A stretch of DNA of 64,000 nucleotides from a virus. The notes beneath the pieces are model-generated. The model did not search any database, was not told where the DNA came from, and saw nothing but the letters and a program-made list of their open reading frames with translations. The stretch is taken from IMG/VR virus record IMGVR_UViG_3300047476_000792, positions 26,403-90,402 of that record. One strand, written 5' to 3'. The position numbers were made by a program, and so were the translations under genes. Each line of letters begins with the position of its first letter. Within the stretch, counting starts at the first letter, position 1. Below are positions 33,114-40,569 of this stretch, in pieces.

Positions 33114-33357
33114 ATTTAAACGTAGATGGAATATAATTTTTGAAGAACGATCTATAGAAGATATTCGAAATGATTATTTAAGAGGGTTGTGGATTTCCAA
33201 AGAAGAACTTATGAGATTGAAAGAATGGGAAACGCAAGAGTTTATAAAAGAATATCAACTCTTGCGTGGACAATATCTCGATCTTTTATCAGGATTCAAT
33301 ATGAATGCACTTTCAAATTATCATTTATTAGAAAGAAAAAATCAGGGAAAAATGTAA
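33058..33357 (+). CDS. hypothetical protein overlapping the end of gp43, about 99 aa
   Basis: The frame overlaps the end of gp43. ATG 33058 gives about 99 residues with a 56-base overlap; TTG 33040 and ATG 33043 are also possible, or an unidentified later start. The unique part is a helical, Arg/Trp/Glu-rich protein (IFEERSIEDIRNDYLRGLW). In T4 regA follows 43, but I see no RegA similarity. Confidence 0.5.
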   Translation: MYQTLKNNLSIRWTTFSVEFKRRWNIIFEERSIEDIRNDYLRGLWISKEELMRLKEWETQEFIKEYQLLRGQYLDLLSGFNMNALSNYHLLERKNQGKM

Positions 33358-33364
33358 AATTTTG

Positions 33365-33393
33365 TTGATTTTTATACAGTCTTTCCATTAATA
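33365..33393 (+). promoter_or_regulatory. sigma70-like promoter, predicted leaderless
   Basis: TTGATT (33365-33370), 17-base spacer, TTAATA (33388-33393), 5 bases, ATG 33399. The -10 is weak. Confidence 0.45.
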
Positions 33394-33398
33394 TTAAT

Positions 33399-33776
33399 AT
33401 GGAAGAAAAAATCATAGGAATTCTCAAGAGTGTTAGCGAACTATTTGTTGCTACTCTCGTAAACGAAACAGAAACAGAAATTACAGTAAAAGATGCTGCA
33501 TTTTTGGGTATAAGTGGACAAAACGGGCAAGTTAATATTAACTTTATCCCCATTGAAATGCTAAGTCTCAATCCACCAGTCAACATCCGCAATTTACTTG
33601 CAGATCCGACCCAAGACCTAACATGGACTTTTGATAAAAAATCATTACTTAAATATGATTTAGTGTTATCCGATAACGTTCTCACTAATTATAAGCAATT
33701 GGTTAATAGATCGCCTATTATCACTCCTGATAAAAGTATAGTACGTCCTGATGATAATATCGTAAAACTATTTTAA
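33399..33776 (+). CDS. hypothetical protein, 125 aa
   Basis: Beta-rich (LFVATLVNETETEITVKDAAFLG, INFIPIEML), suggesting a small OB- or Sm-like barrel; the C-terminus (PIITPDKSIVRPDDNIVKLF) is extended. Heads a three-gene early unit that ends at a terminator. Function unknown; a role in RNA or translation control would fit an Sm-like barrel but is unproven. Confidence 0.65.
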   Translation: MEEKIIGILKSVSELFVATLVNETETEITVKDAAFLGISGQNGQVNINFIPIEMLSLNPPVNIRNLLADPTQDLTWTFDKKSLLKYDLVLSDNVLTNYKQLVNRSPIITPDKSIVRPDDNIVKLF

Positions 33777-33780
33777 TAAT

Positions 33781-34032
33781 ATGGAACATAATACACAACT
33801 AGAAATACTATCTGATATTGAAAAAGAGAGTGTTGAGCTATTTAAATCATACCTCAAAGACCTTCTAAAGTTCAGAACAAAAGGAACAGCATCCGCTGCT
33901 GCCCGAGCACGCAAAAAACTTTCAGAATTATCTCATCTTGCAAAACCTGTAAGAAAAGGAATTCAGAAAGATAAGGTAGCAAAGGTCGCCGAACGCAGAG
34001 CAGCAAAACAGGTAAAAATTACATCTTTATAA
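33781..34032 (+). CDS. small basic histone H1-like (Hc1-like) protein, 83 aa
   Basis: The segment LLKFRTKGTASAAARARKKLSELSHLAKPVRKG resembles the helical core of Hc1-type histone H1-like proteins (KGN-AAA-R-R...KL). Strongly basic C-terminal half. A DNA-binding role is likely. Match made by eye, so family membership is tentative. Confidence 0.5.
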   Translation: MEHNTQLEILSDIEKESVELFKSYLKDLLKFRTKGTASAAARARKKLSELSHLAKPVRKGIQKDKVAKVAERRAAKQVKITSL

Positions 34033-34034
34033 TT

Positions 34035-34253
34035 ATGCAACACATGCCTCCACATCAACAGAGAGTTATCAACGAGCTTTTCGAGCTAGAAGAAAAGCTC
34101 AATAACCTCCGCACCTTTATACAAAGTAACCCCATATTTAACACATTGGATGCAACAGAGCAAGGACGTTTAATACAGCAATCAGAGGTAATGGCAAAAT
34201 ATTCTCAAATTCTGGACGAGCGTATCAATGCCTTTGTAGCAGATATAATCTAA
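34035..34253 (+). CDS. conserved small phage protein, 72 aa
   Basis: Helical hairpin-like protein (MQHMPPHQQRVINELFELEE ... MAKYSQILDERINAFVADII). The PHQQRV...EL..K...L..FI pattern with a terminal M..YS.IL..RI is familiar from many phages, without an established function. Last gene before a terminator. Confidence 0.6.
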   Translation: MQHMPPHQQRVINELFELEEKLNNLRTFIQSNPIFNTLDATEQGRLIQQSEVMAKYSQILDERINAFVADII

Positions 34254-34272
34254 TATTAGTATACCTGCACGG

Positions 34273-34306
34273 AAAATGCGAAAGATTGATTTCTTTCGCA
34301 TTTTTT
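34273..34306 (+). terminator. rho-independent terminator
   Basis: AAAATGCGAAAGA (34273-34285), 6-base loop, TCTTTCGCATTTT, continuing as a T-run. It separates the three small genes from the uvsX operon. Confidence 0.75.
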
Positions 34307-34307
34307 A

Positions 34308-34336
34308 TTGAATTGAATGTTCCTATAAGGTATAAT
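34308..34336 (+). promoter_or_regulatory. strong sigma70-like promoter of uvsX
   Basis: TTGAAT (34308-34313), 17-base spacer, consensus TATAAT (34331-34336), 10 bases to ATG 34347; a leader of about 4 bases is predicted. Confidence 0.75.
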
Positions 34337-34344
34337 ATAGGAAC
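34319..34344. repeat. 9-bp inverted repeat over the uvsX -10 box (possible operator)
   Basis: GTTCCTATA (34319-34327) and TATAGGAAC (34336-34344) flank 8 bases that contain most of the -10 element. A repressor or activator dimer here would control uvsX; a stem-loop is less likely as most lies upstream of the expected transcript start. Confidence 0.55.
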
Positions 34345-34346
34345 TT

Positions 34347-35420
34347 ATGGCTGATATTAAAAACGCATTACTTGCGAAATTCAAACAGAACTCAACTATT
34401 AAAGAATCATCAATTCTTTCAAATTCTAAATTTTTCAAAGAGAAAAAGTATATCGATACCGGAATCCCCGCACTAAATGTTGCGCTATCTGGCAGATTAG
34501 ATGGTGGTATGAGTTCAGGGCTTACTATGTGGGCAGCACCTTCTCGACACTTTAAAACGGCATTTACCCTAGTTATGACTAGGGCATACTTGGATCACTT
34601 TAAAGATTCTATTTCTCTGTTCTATGATTCAGAATTTGGAACACCTGAATCTTATTTTGATGCATTTGGCATTGATAAAGAACGTGTGTTACATACCCCG
34701 ATCACTAATATCGAAGAATTAAAATTTGATATTATGAAACAATTGGAGGCTATTCAACGTGGTGAGAAGGTTATTGGTGTTATCGACTCTGTTGGAAATC
34801 TTGCAAGTAAAAAAGAAGTAGAAGATGCCCTAGAAGGGAACTCTGCTGCGGACATGACCCGTGCAAAACAATTAAAATCTCTCTGGAGAATGGTAACTCC
34901 ACATCTAACTCTTAAAGATATTCCACTGATAGTTGTAAATCATGTTTATGATGAACAAAAACTTCACGGAAGACAAATCATGGGTGGTGGACAAGGTGGT
35001 ATGTTATCATCTGATAACGTGTTCTTCGTTTCTCGTTCACAAGAAAAGGATGGTGATGAATTGATTGGTTACAACTTCAACATCATAGTCGAAAAAAGCC
35101 GATCTGTCAAGGAAAGATCACGAATTCCTATTACTGTCACCTTTGATGGTGGTATTAGTAAATGGAGCGGTTTACTAGATATGGCATTAGAGTCTAAGCA
35201 CGTCGTTAAACCAAAAATGGGATGGTATAGTCGTGTTATAAATGGTGTCACCGAAGAAAAGCTCTATCGTATGAAAAATACTTTTTCAGAAGAATTTTGG
35301 GGAGATATTCTGAAAGAAGAATCATTCAAGGAATGGGTAAAAGATACCTATTCTATTAGTCAGGTTGATATGTTATCCGTGGACCGTGATACAGACGAGG
35401 AGGAAGAAACAGAAGATTAA
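34347..35420 (+). CDS. uvsX: UvsX RecA-like recombinase
   Basis: 357 residues. The match to T4 UvsX is clear along the protein: SNSKFFKEK, IPALNVALSG, Walker A APSRHFKT (64-71), SLFYDSEFGTP, RGEKVIGVIDSVGNLASKKE, DMTRAKQLKSLWRMVTP, VVNHVYDE, MGGGQGGM, VVKPKMGWYSR. The protein coats single strands and carries out strand exchange in recombination-dependent replication. The end is acidic (DTDEEEETED), as in T4. The Walker A carries RHFKT where T4 has KSFKS. Confidence 0.95.
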   Translation: MADIKNALLAKFKQNSTIKESSILSNSKFFKEKKYIDTGIPALNVALSGRLDGGMSSGLTMWAAPSRHFKTAFTLVMTRAYLDHFKDSISLFYDSEFGTPESYFDAFGIDKERVLHTPITNIEELKFDIMKQLEAIQRGEKVIGVIDSVGNLASKKEVEDALEGNSAADMTRAKQLKSLWRMVTPHLTLKDIPLIVVNHVYDEQKLHGRQIMGGGQGGMLSSDNVFFVSRSQEKDGDELIGYNFNIIVEKSRSVKERSRIPITVTFDGGISKWSGLLDMALESKHVVKPKMGWYSRVINGVTEEKLYRMKNTFSEEFWGDILKEESFKEWVKDTYSISQVDMLSVDRDTDEEEETED

Positions 35421-35421
35421 T

Positions 35422-35853
35422 ATGAGTAAATTATTAGAAGAAAATCCGATATTAGAATTATTGTCAAAATACCCTTGGTTAGGAGAAATCCAGCACAATA
35501 TAAGTGATTTCAATGCCCATCTCGAAGGTCTGAATAAGAAATTCAATCAACAATTATATAAACAAATGATATGCTCTGGAGTGTTTTTCAAACTAGATAT
35601 ATTAGATAAATATAAAGATAAGTTTCTGAAAGCGATTCCATTTTCCATAGGTGGAAATGTTGCACAAAATTATATATTTCAGATTGAAAATAATCTTATT
35701 GTATGTTTTATGATGGGAAAATTGAATGATATTGGTCTAGCAGTAGTTCCAGATTTCCACTCAACGTGTATGTCGATTCCATACAACTTTATCCTTGACA
35801 ATACAGAGTTTATAGTCGAACCTAATAAGAAGCCACTAGGCTTTGGAGGATAA
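35422..35853 (+). CDS. hypothetical protein, 143 aa
   Basis: ATG 35422 follows the uvsX stop by one base. Globular alpha/beta protein (FSIGGNVAQNYIFQIENNLIVCFMMG). No family recognised. Probably co-transcribed with uvsX. Confidence 0.65.
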   Translation: MSKLLEENPILELLSKYPWLGEIQHNISDFNAHLEGLNKKFNQQLYKQMICSGVFFKLDILDKYKDKFLKAIPFSIGGNVAQNYIFQIENNLIVCFMMGKLNDIGLAVVPDFHSTCMSIPYNFILDNTEFIVEPNKKPLGFGG

Positions 35854-35857
35854 AAAT

Positions 35858-36046
35858 ATGAATAAACATGAATTAGAAATTATAGTTGATGAATGGAGTA
35901 ATGTTGCAAAAGGATCGAAAACAGTACCATTGGTTTCTTTAGGGACTAATGATAATGCCATTAAACAAGAACGTAAAGTTTTTGAATATTGTGCAAAGGT
36001 TCTTAAAGGTATCATAAATAAAAAAGATGATACGAGCAACAGTTAA
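35858..36046 (+). CDS. small hypothetical protein, 62 aa
   Basis: Starts MNKHELEIIVDEWSNVAKGS; helical with a conserved-looking KQERKVFEYCAKVLKG segment. Overlaps the next gene by 20 bases. Unknown. Confidence 0.55.
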   Translation: MNKHELEIIVDEWSNVAKGSKTVPLVSLGTNDNAIKQERKVFEYCAKVLKGIINKKDDTSNS

Positions 36047-36332
36047 GACTGTCGGTGCATTAGTGAATCGTCCTCGAATATCTTTTATAGATGTCGAGGA
36101 CGAATCGCATATTGCAATACGACGAAAAAATGAAGATACTAATAAGGTCGAACAATTCACTATTTCTGAATTGTTCGATGTTTATAGTAAAAATTCTTCT
36201 TATGAACAGCGCATGGGAGATAATGAAAATCCTATAACTACTGATCTATGGGAGACATGGTTTATGAACAAATATATACGAGGAACGGGAATAGAAACTC
36301 GATTAATTTCAATAAGTTATGAGCGTATTTAA
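36027..36332 (+). CDS. hypothetical protein, 101 aa
   Basis: A beta-containing start (TVKTVGALVNRPRISFIDVE) and a helical C-terminal half with an acidic/aromatic segment (ITTDLWETWFMNKYI). Overlaps neighbours at both ends. Unknown. Confidence 0.55.
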   Translation: MIRATVKTVGALVNRPRISFIDVEDESHIAIRRKNEDTNKVEQFTISELFDVYSKNSSYEQRMGDNENPITTDLWETWFMNKYIRGTGIETRLISISYERI

Positions 36333-36783
36333 CGAAAATAGATCGAAATGTAGATATTGTGATAAGATTAAAATCAGGCACCATGAGCGCAGACTAGACC
36401 AACACGACAGACAGCCATCGAATGGTTGCCTGCATTTTTCTTGTTCGGCTGTTGAGGAACTTCGAGAGGGGTTTCGTCAATTGGAACTTCGAGCAAAAGA
36501 GCAAGGCGATGATCTCGCTGCCGTGGTAGCCTCGTCACATCATAGGCTTGCAGACAAACTAGTCGTCCGATTGGGTGGCTTGTCGGTGCGTCAGCCGAAC
36601 TATGTAAATCATTGGGATTGGGCTGATAATGAATTACATGATTCAGGAAAGTGTGTTTTGGAGATGGCAGAACTTCTTGAGAGATATAACTCTTATATTG
36701 AGTGGCTGAACAACTACGAGAAAACAACCAACGGTATTTATGACTATCTTCTTGATTTAGACCACACCCTAGCCGACATTTAA
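36319..36783 (+). CDS. zinc-site protein with unusually G+C-rich centre, 154 aa
   Basis: CRYCDKIKIRHHERRLDQHD and the following C..HFSC offer Cys/His zinc ligands. The middle is helical (LREGFRQLELRAKEQGDDLA). The bases 36421-36600 are about 52% G+C (94 of 180 by my count), far above the surroundings, and use codons rare in the neighbours, which suggests recent acquisition. The end returns to typical composition. Placed between uvsX-linked genes and gp41. Confidence 0.6.
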   Translation: MSVFNENRSKCRYCDKIKIRHHERRLDQHDRQPSNGCLHFSCSAVEELREGFRQLELRAKEQGDDLAAVVASSHHRLADKLVVRLGGLSVRQPNYVNHWDWADNELHDSGKCVLEMAELLERYNSYIEWLNNYEKTTNGIYDYLLDLDHTLADI

Positions 36784-36785
36784 AG

Positions 36786-38141
36786 ATGGCAAAACTAGAC
36801 CTAGACCTGTTCGAAAAAATTATAATTCAACAATGCCTTAAAAAAGATTCCAATTATGTAGCGAATATTATAGATTATTTAGATAAAGACCTCTTCAAGA
36901 ACAATGATATTGCAAATATTATCAATATTATAAAAGATTTCTATATAGAACGATCATCAATTCCCACATTAACAGAACTTGCAGCAAGAATCACAACAAG
37001 CTCTCTTAAAGAATCCTTACAGACTGTCGTAGGCTTTATTAAGAAATTGGATAGTGAATATAACGAAGATGAATTAATCGCGAATACTGAAACATTTATC
37101 AAACAGAGAAAGTTTGGTAAGCTTATGGAAACTACTATTGATAAGAAAGTTTCTGAGAAGGAGTACTCTATTGAAGAGTTTCAGGCGGAATCGGAAAAAA
37201 TTCATTCTATATGTTTGATCGATGACTTAGGATTAGATTATTTCGAAGATCAACATAGAATTAAAGAATACCTCCAGAAGAAAGATAACTTATTATCTAC
37301 TGGATATAAAGGATTGGATGAAGCCTTTGGTGGAGGATTCCAAGCAGAAGGAAAGGCTATTTATGATATTGGAGGAGAAACCAATGTAGGAAAATCCATT
37401 TTCCTTGCTAACATTGTGGTCAATGTTCTTATGCAGAATAAGAAAGTTGTCATTATATCTCCTGAGATGTCGGAAATGCGATATGCAAAGCGTATTTCTG
37501 GTATTTTAACAGGAATTGCTATCAACACACTCGCAGATAATATAGAAAATTTTGATGAAAAGGTCGATGAATTTGTAAAAAAATATGAATCTCGTCTTAT
37601 TATTAAAGAAGTCCCTACTAAAGGGGTATCTGCAAAGAATATCTTAGGATATCTACTTAAATTGAAGAATCGTAAAGGATTTATTCCCAACCTTATATGT
37701 ATTGATGGACATGCATTGTTGAAACCTAGTATAAATCAAGGGAGTACACATGCTAATATTCAATATATTGTTCAAGAGTGTCGGGGTATAAGTTATGTAT
37801 TTCCCGCACCAGTATTGACAGTTGCCCAATTGAATAGAACTGCCCATAAAACAAATAATCCTGGATTGGATAGTTTAAGTGGTAGCTGGGACTCAATTGC
37901 GGATCTTGACGGACATGTTAATATCTGGCAAACAGACGAAGATCGGGAAGCGAATATCATTCGCTTTGGTGGTAAGAAAGCTAGAGACGGTGCAAAAGGA
38001 GCAGAAGGATTTCTTACTATTGATTATGACACCCTAAAACTGACTGAGGAAGATGATATGATGGCTTATGCAGACAATAATAATGATCAGAGAAGTATAA
38101 ATAACATTTTAAACTTTGATAAGTTAGTGGGAGATAGTTAA
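36786..38141 (+). CDS. 41: gp41-like DnaB-type replicative helicase
   Basis: 451 residues (T4 gp41 475). N-terminal helical domain, then the RecA-like domain: STGYKGLDEAFGGGF, Walker A GETNVGKS (197-204), VVIISPEMSEM, Walker B-like LICIDGHALL, then QLNRTA and GSWDSIADLDG. It unwinds the fork on the lagging strand and works with gp61 and gp59, both in this window. Its TAA stop is built into a late promoter for the next gene. Confidence 0.93.
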   Translation: MAKLDLDLFEKIIIQQCLKKDSNYVANIIDYLDKDLFKNNDIANIINIIKDFYIERSSIPTLTELAARITTSSLKESLQTVVGFIKKLDSEYNEDELIANTETFIKQRKFGKLMETTIDKKVSEKEYSIEEFQAESEKIHSICLIDDLGLDYFEDQHRIKEYLQKKDNLLSTGYKGLDEAFGGGFQAEGKAIYDIGGETNVGKSIFLANIVVNVLMQNKKVVIISPEMSEMRYAKRISGILTGIAINTLADNIENFDEKVDEFVKKYESRLIIKEVPTKGVSAKNILGYLLKLKNRKGFIPNLICIDGHALLKPSINQGSTHANIQYIVQECRGISYVFPAPVLTVAQLNRTAHKTNNPGLDSLSGSWDSIADLDGHVNIWQTDEDREANIIRFGGKKARDGAKGAEGFLTIDYDTLKLTEEDDMMAYADNNNDQRSINNILNFDKLVGDS

Positions 38142-38144
38142 ATA
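38139..38144 (+). promoter_or_regulatory. late promoter hexamer TAAATA
   Basis: Six bases before ATG 38151; the first three bases are the gp41 stop codon. Confidence 0.6.
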
Positions 38145-38150
38145 TTATGA

Positions 38151-38414
38151 ATGATTCCCGAAGATTTTGTTGCCCCTTGTGCAAATACCCAAATTAGTAG
38201 AGAAGAGTTAGAAGAAACTATTAACAAGTTCGGTTCATTCATAACTCTTCTCACCAATAAACCTGTTTCTTGCGTAACTATGTTTATGATTATCCAAAAA
38301 AGTCCAGAACTTCGACAGATTTTGATTGATCTGACTGATGCATCGTGGTATTCTATTGTTGAATACATGGCATATCGATATCCTGTATTGAATAAATCTA
38401 AAAAGATAAAGTAA
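38151..38414 (+). CDS. hypothetical late protein, 87 aa
   Basis: Helical small protein (MIPEDFVAPCANTQISREEL...). The late hexamer suggests that it is made late although it lies among replication genes. In T4 the late co-activator gene 33 lies near 59 and 32; this protein lacks the gp33 C-terminal LDFLL, so I do not assign it. Confidence 0.6.
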   Translation: MIPEDFVAPCANTQISREELEETINKFGSFITLLTNKPVSCVTMFMIIQKSPELRQILIDLTDASWYSIVEYMAYRYPVLNKSKKIK

Positions 38415-38415
38415 T

Positions 38416-38847
38416 ATGGCTCCCGACTATATAAAAATAATTGCAGAACGATGGGTTTTTGACTTAATAGATTTTGCAGAAAATGTCCTAATGGAAGAGG
38501 ATACGACCCATATACATAATGCAGTTTTCTCTATAATTAATAGTGACTGTCATTGTGCTCTACAAGACGTTGCGGAATCGACGGTTGCATTAGGTTGGAT
38601 ACGAGAATTTCAGAAATTTAAATATTCATATGCATTATATCCGAATAAATTGAACAATCTCCTCATCATTGCCGTATATATGCATTGCCGAAATATCGAA
38701 ACTGCTGAATATATTATCAGGGCTCATCTATATAGAAACGGACATAGTATATATTCAGATATCCTAAGAAAGAATATACTCATTGATAGAAAATTTATTG
38801 AGAGGGTGAATGAATTCTACCAAAGATGGAATGATGTTGAACGATAA
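38416..38847 (+). CDS. hypothetical protein, 143 aa
   Basis: Alpha-helical throughout (IIAERWVFDLIDFAENVLME ... YIIRAHLYRNGHSIYSDIL), perhaps a repeat-helix fold. Overlaps the gp59-like gene by 38 bases. No family recognised. Confidence 0.6.
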   Translation: MAPDYIKIIAERWVFDLIDFAENVLMEEDTTHIHNAVFSIINSDCHCALQDVAESTVALGWIREFQKFKYSYALYPNKLNNLLIIAVYMHCRNIETAEYIIRAHLYRNGHSIYSDILRKNILIDRKFIERVNEFYQRWNDVER

Positions 38848-39508
38848 TCAGAAAAGAATATATAATCTTTACCTACGAGCATATCGCACAAATAACGGTC
38901 AACCTTTTCGTGCGAAAAAGAACTTCAAAGACGTAGAATCTGATGAGGAGATACTTTTGTATCTTAAAAAATTAGAGAATGTGTTCTGTAAATATCCTGC
39001 ATTTTTTAACGATACCTACTTCAATGCTCCTTATATCATCTATCCTGATGATAAGAAATACTTCTCTCTAAAATTTTTCTCATCTCAGAAGGGTATAGGC
39101 ACTTGTATTGCATATTATAAGATTCTTCTTAAATCCGACCCCGAGAAGCAGTTTGAATTTTTTAAAGCGTCTTATAAGTTTATTGCAGAATTTTGTATAG
39201 AAAAAGGGCTTGAATTGAGAGAGTACACAGGTTACTGTTCAATAGCTCAAAACGACTGCCTAAAGCACCTGAAGGAGCATAAGATTTCTTGGTATGTTGT
39301 ATTCACAATACCTCAATTTTATGACCTATTATTTAATATGCCAAAGGATGAATTTGAGTTGTATTATGGTTCGGATATAGATTTAGTAGAACTTTATACG
39401 AATTTTAAAAATAGTACAAAAACGCAGAATTTACTAGCAGAAATGCATAAAAAAGTTTCACTTTTTGTTCAAAAAACTCTTCAAAATAAGAGAATTTTGG
39501 ATAAGTAG
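38810..39508 (+). CDS. 59: gp59-like helicase loader
   Basis: 232 residues (T4 gp59 217). Start at 38810; ATG 38831 is an alternative. IYNLYLRAYRTNNGQPF resembles the N-terminal VYKLYL...NG of gp59, and LKEHKISWYVVFTIPQFYDLLF resembles the C-terminal ISFETFILLDSFLNII segment. It lies directly upstream of gp32, as expected for the 59-32 neighbourhood. gp59 places gp41 on gp32-coated forks. Overall identity is low, so context carries much of the call. Confidence 0.65.
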   Translation: MNSTKDGMMLNDNQKRIYNLYLRAYRTNNGQPFRAKKNFKDVESDEEILLYLKKLENVFCKYPAFFNDTYFNAPYIIYPDDKKYFSLKFFSSQKGIGTCIAYYKILLKSDPEKQFEFFKASYKFIAEFCIEKGLELREYTGYCSIAQNDCLKHLKEHKISWYVVFTIPQFYDLLFNMPKDEFELYYGSDIDLVELYTNFKNSTKTQNLLAEMHKKVSLFVQKTLQNKRILDK

Positions 39509-39529
39509 TAGAAGAACGTAGAAATACGT

Positions 39530-39558
39530 TTGTTAGAATAATTAGAATAAAATATAAA
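39530..39558 (+). promoter_or_regulatory. possible promoter of gp32
   Basis: TTGTTA (39530-39535), 17-base spacer, TATAAA (39553-39558), only 3 bases to ATG 39562. Just upstream is a 6-bp inverted repeat with GAAA loop (39515-39530). Spacing to ATG is shorter than for the other promoters, so this is uncertain. Confidence 0.35.
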
Positions 39559-39561
39559 AAT

Positions 39562-40491
39562 ATGGAAACAGTAGACGATATACTAGGATTAGTAAAAGAC
39601 ACAGAAGAAACAAGAATTAAACAAGAGCGTGGTGGATTTACACCAGACCCTCGAATTCTTAAATTTAAGGTTGGTGGAACATATGTTCTACGATTGCTTT
39701 TTAATCTAAAAGCAGAAGGTGGCGATAAGTTATTTGTAACTTACAAATCTATCGGGTTTACTAGCAGAGTAACTGGTAAATATGTGTTTGGGGGACGTGC
39801 GCCTTCGGACGCAGGAATGAAAACCGATCTCTTCAAAGATACGCAATGGGATCATTATTCCAAAGCTGTTGCAAATAATGATGAAGCAGAAAAGAAATGG
39901 TCTTATAAACTATTCCCTCAAGCAAATCAACTTGTTAATGCATATCTTGTAAGTGTTACTGGTGATGACGATGCTAAAAAACTCGAAGGAACCGTAGTGG
40001 TTGTTAAATACGCCGCACAAACTGATAAAGATGGAAATCCTACATCTGATCTTTATAAGAAGATCAAACAAGCAGTTATCGGAGATAAGGCTGCGAAGAT
40101 TGGTAAAAGAGCTTTTCTTCTAGATGAAAAGGGTAAACTTATTACTAACGGTAAAGAACTTATCGTAAAAGTTGTAAAGAATAATGGTGGTTGGGCTGAC
40201 TATTCAGATAGTGAATGGGATGATGCATCAGAAATTAAACTTTCTGCTGAACAGATCAAAACTATTTCTGAGAGTGTTCACGATCTTCGTGAATTCGTCC
40301 CAGAAGTTAAAACTAATGATGAAATCAAGAAATTCCTTGACGATCATTGGTACGGAAAGTCCTCAAATCTTGAGGATGAACTAGAAGACGACGAAAAACC
40401 ATCTAATATCCTGAAAGATGAAGATGATACTGATATCCCTATGGATTCAGGTGAAGACGCTCTAGATAAAATGCTAGCAAGCATTAAATAA
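39562..40491 (+). CDS. 32: gp32-like single-stranded DNA-binding protein
   Basis: 309 residues (T4 gp32 301). The OB-fold core is recognisable: ILKFKVGGTYVLRLLFN, then LVNAYLVSVTGD, EGTVVVVKYAAQ, LYKKIKQAVIGD, ELIVKVVKNNGGWADYSDSEW. The C-terminus is an acidic tail ending EDALDKMLASIK, the usual protein-interaction site. No Cys is present, so the zinc-binding ligands of T4 gp32 are absent. It coats single strands and organises gp59, gp41 and UvsX/UvsY. Confidence 0.85.
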   Translation: METVDDILGLVKDTEETRIKQERGGFTPDPRILKFKVGGTYVLRLLFNLKAEGGDKLFVTYKSIGFTSRVTGKYVFGGRAPSDAGMKTDLFKDTQWDHYSKAVANNDEAEKKWSYKLFPQANQLVNAYLVSVTGDDDAKKLEGTVVVVKYAAQTDKDGNPTSDLYKKIKQAVIGDKAAKIGKRAFLLDEKGKLITNGKELIVKVVKNNGGWADYSDSEWDDASEIKLSAEQIKTISESVHDLREFVPEVKTNDEIKKFLDDHWYGKSSNLEDELEDDEKPSNILKDEDDTDIPMDSGEDALDKMLASIK

Positions 40492-40510
40492 TATTTGATA
40501 AAAATCGCAA

Positions 40511-40569
40511 AAGCGGCTAAATATTGCAATATATGGATGATAACACCGATATTGCAATATTAGCCGCTT
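40511..40569. repeat. long inverted repeat with the start codon in its loop
   Basis: Left arm 40511-40532 and right arm 40549-40569 pair over 21 bp with one bulged A. Each arm contains the palindrome ATATTGCAATAT (40521-40532 and 40549-40560). The 16-base loop begins exactly with the ATG at 40533. The left arm also holds a TAAATA hexamer (40518-40523). Confidence 0.8.
40518..40523 (+). promoter_or_regulatory. possible late promoter hexamer TAAATA inside inverted repeat
   Basis: TAAATA 9 bases before ATG 40533; spacing is longer than the 5-7 seen elsewhere, so the assignment is weaker. Confidence 0.4.

Noticed and set aside
33058-33357. Gene after gp43 considered as RegA
   Set aside because: Position fits T4 order but size and sequence do not.
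34035-34253. Small helical protein considered as an Acb2-type anti-CBASS sponge
   Set aside because: Size and helices fit loosely, but the PHQQRV pattern belongs to another widespread phage family and I see no Acb2 signature.
38151-38847. The two genes between gp41 and gp59 considered as gp33 co-activator
   Set aside because: Neither ends with a clamp-binding LDFLL-like tail nor resembles gp33 elsewhere.
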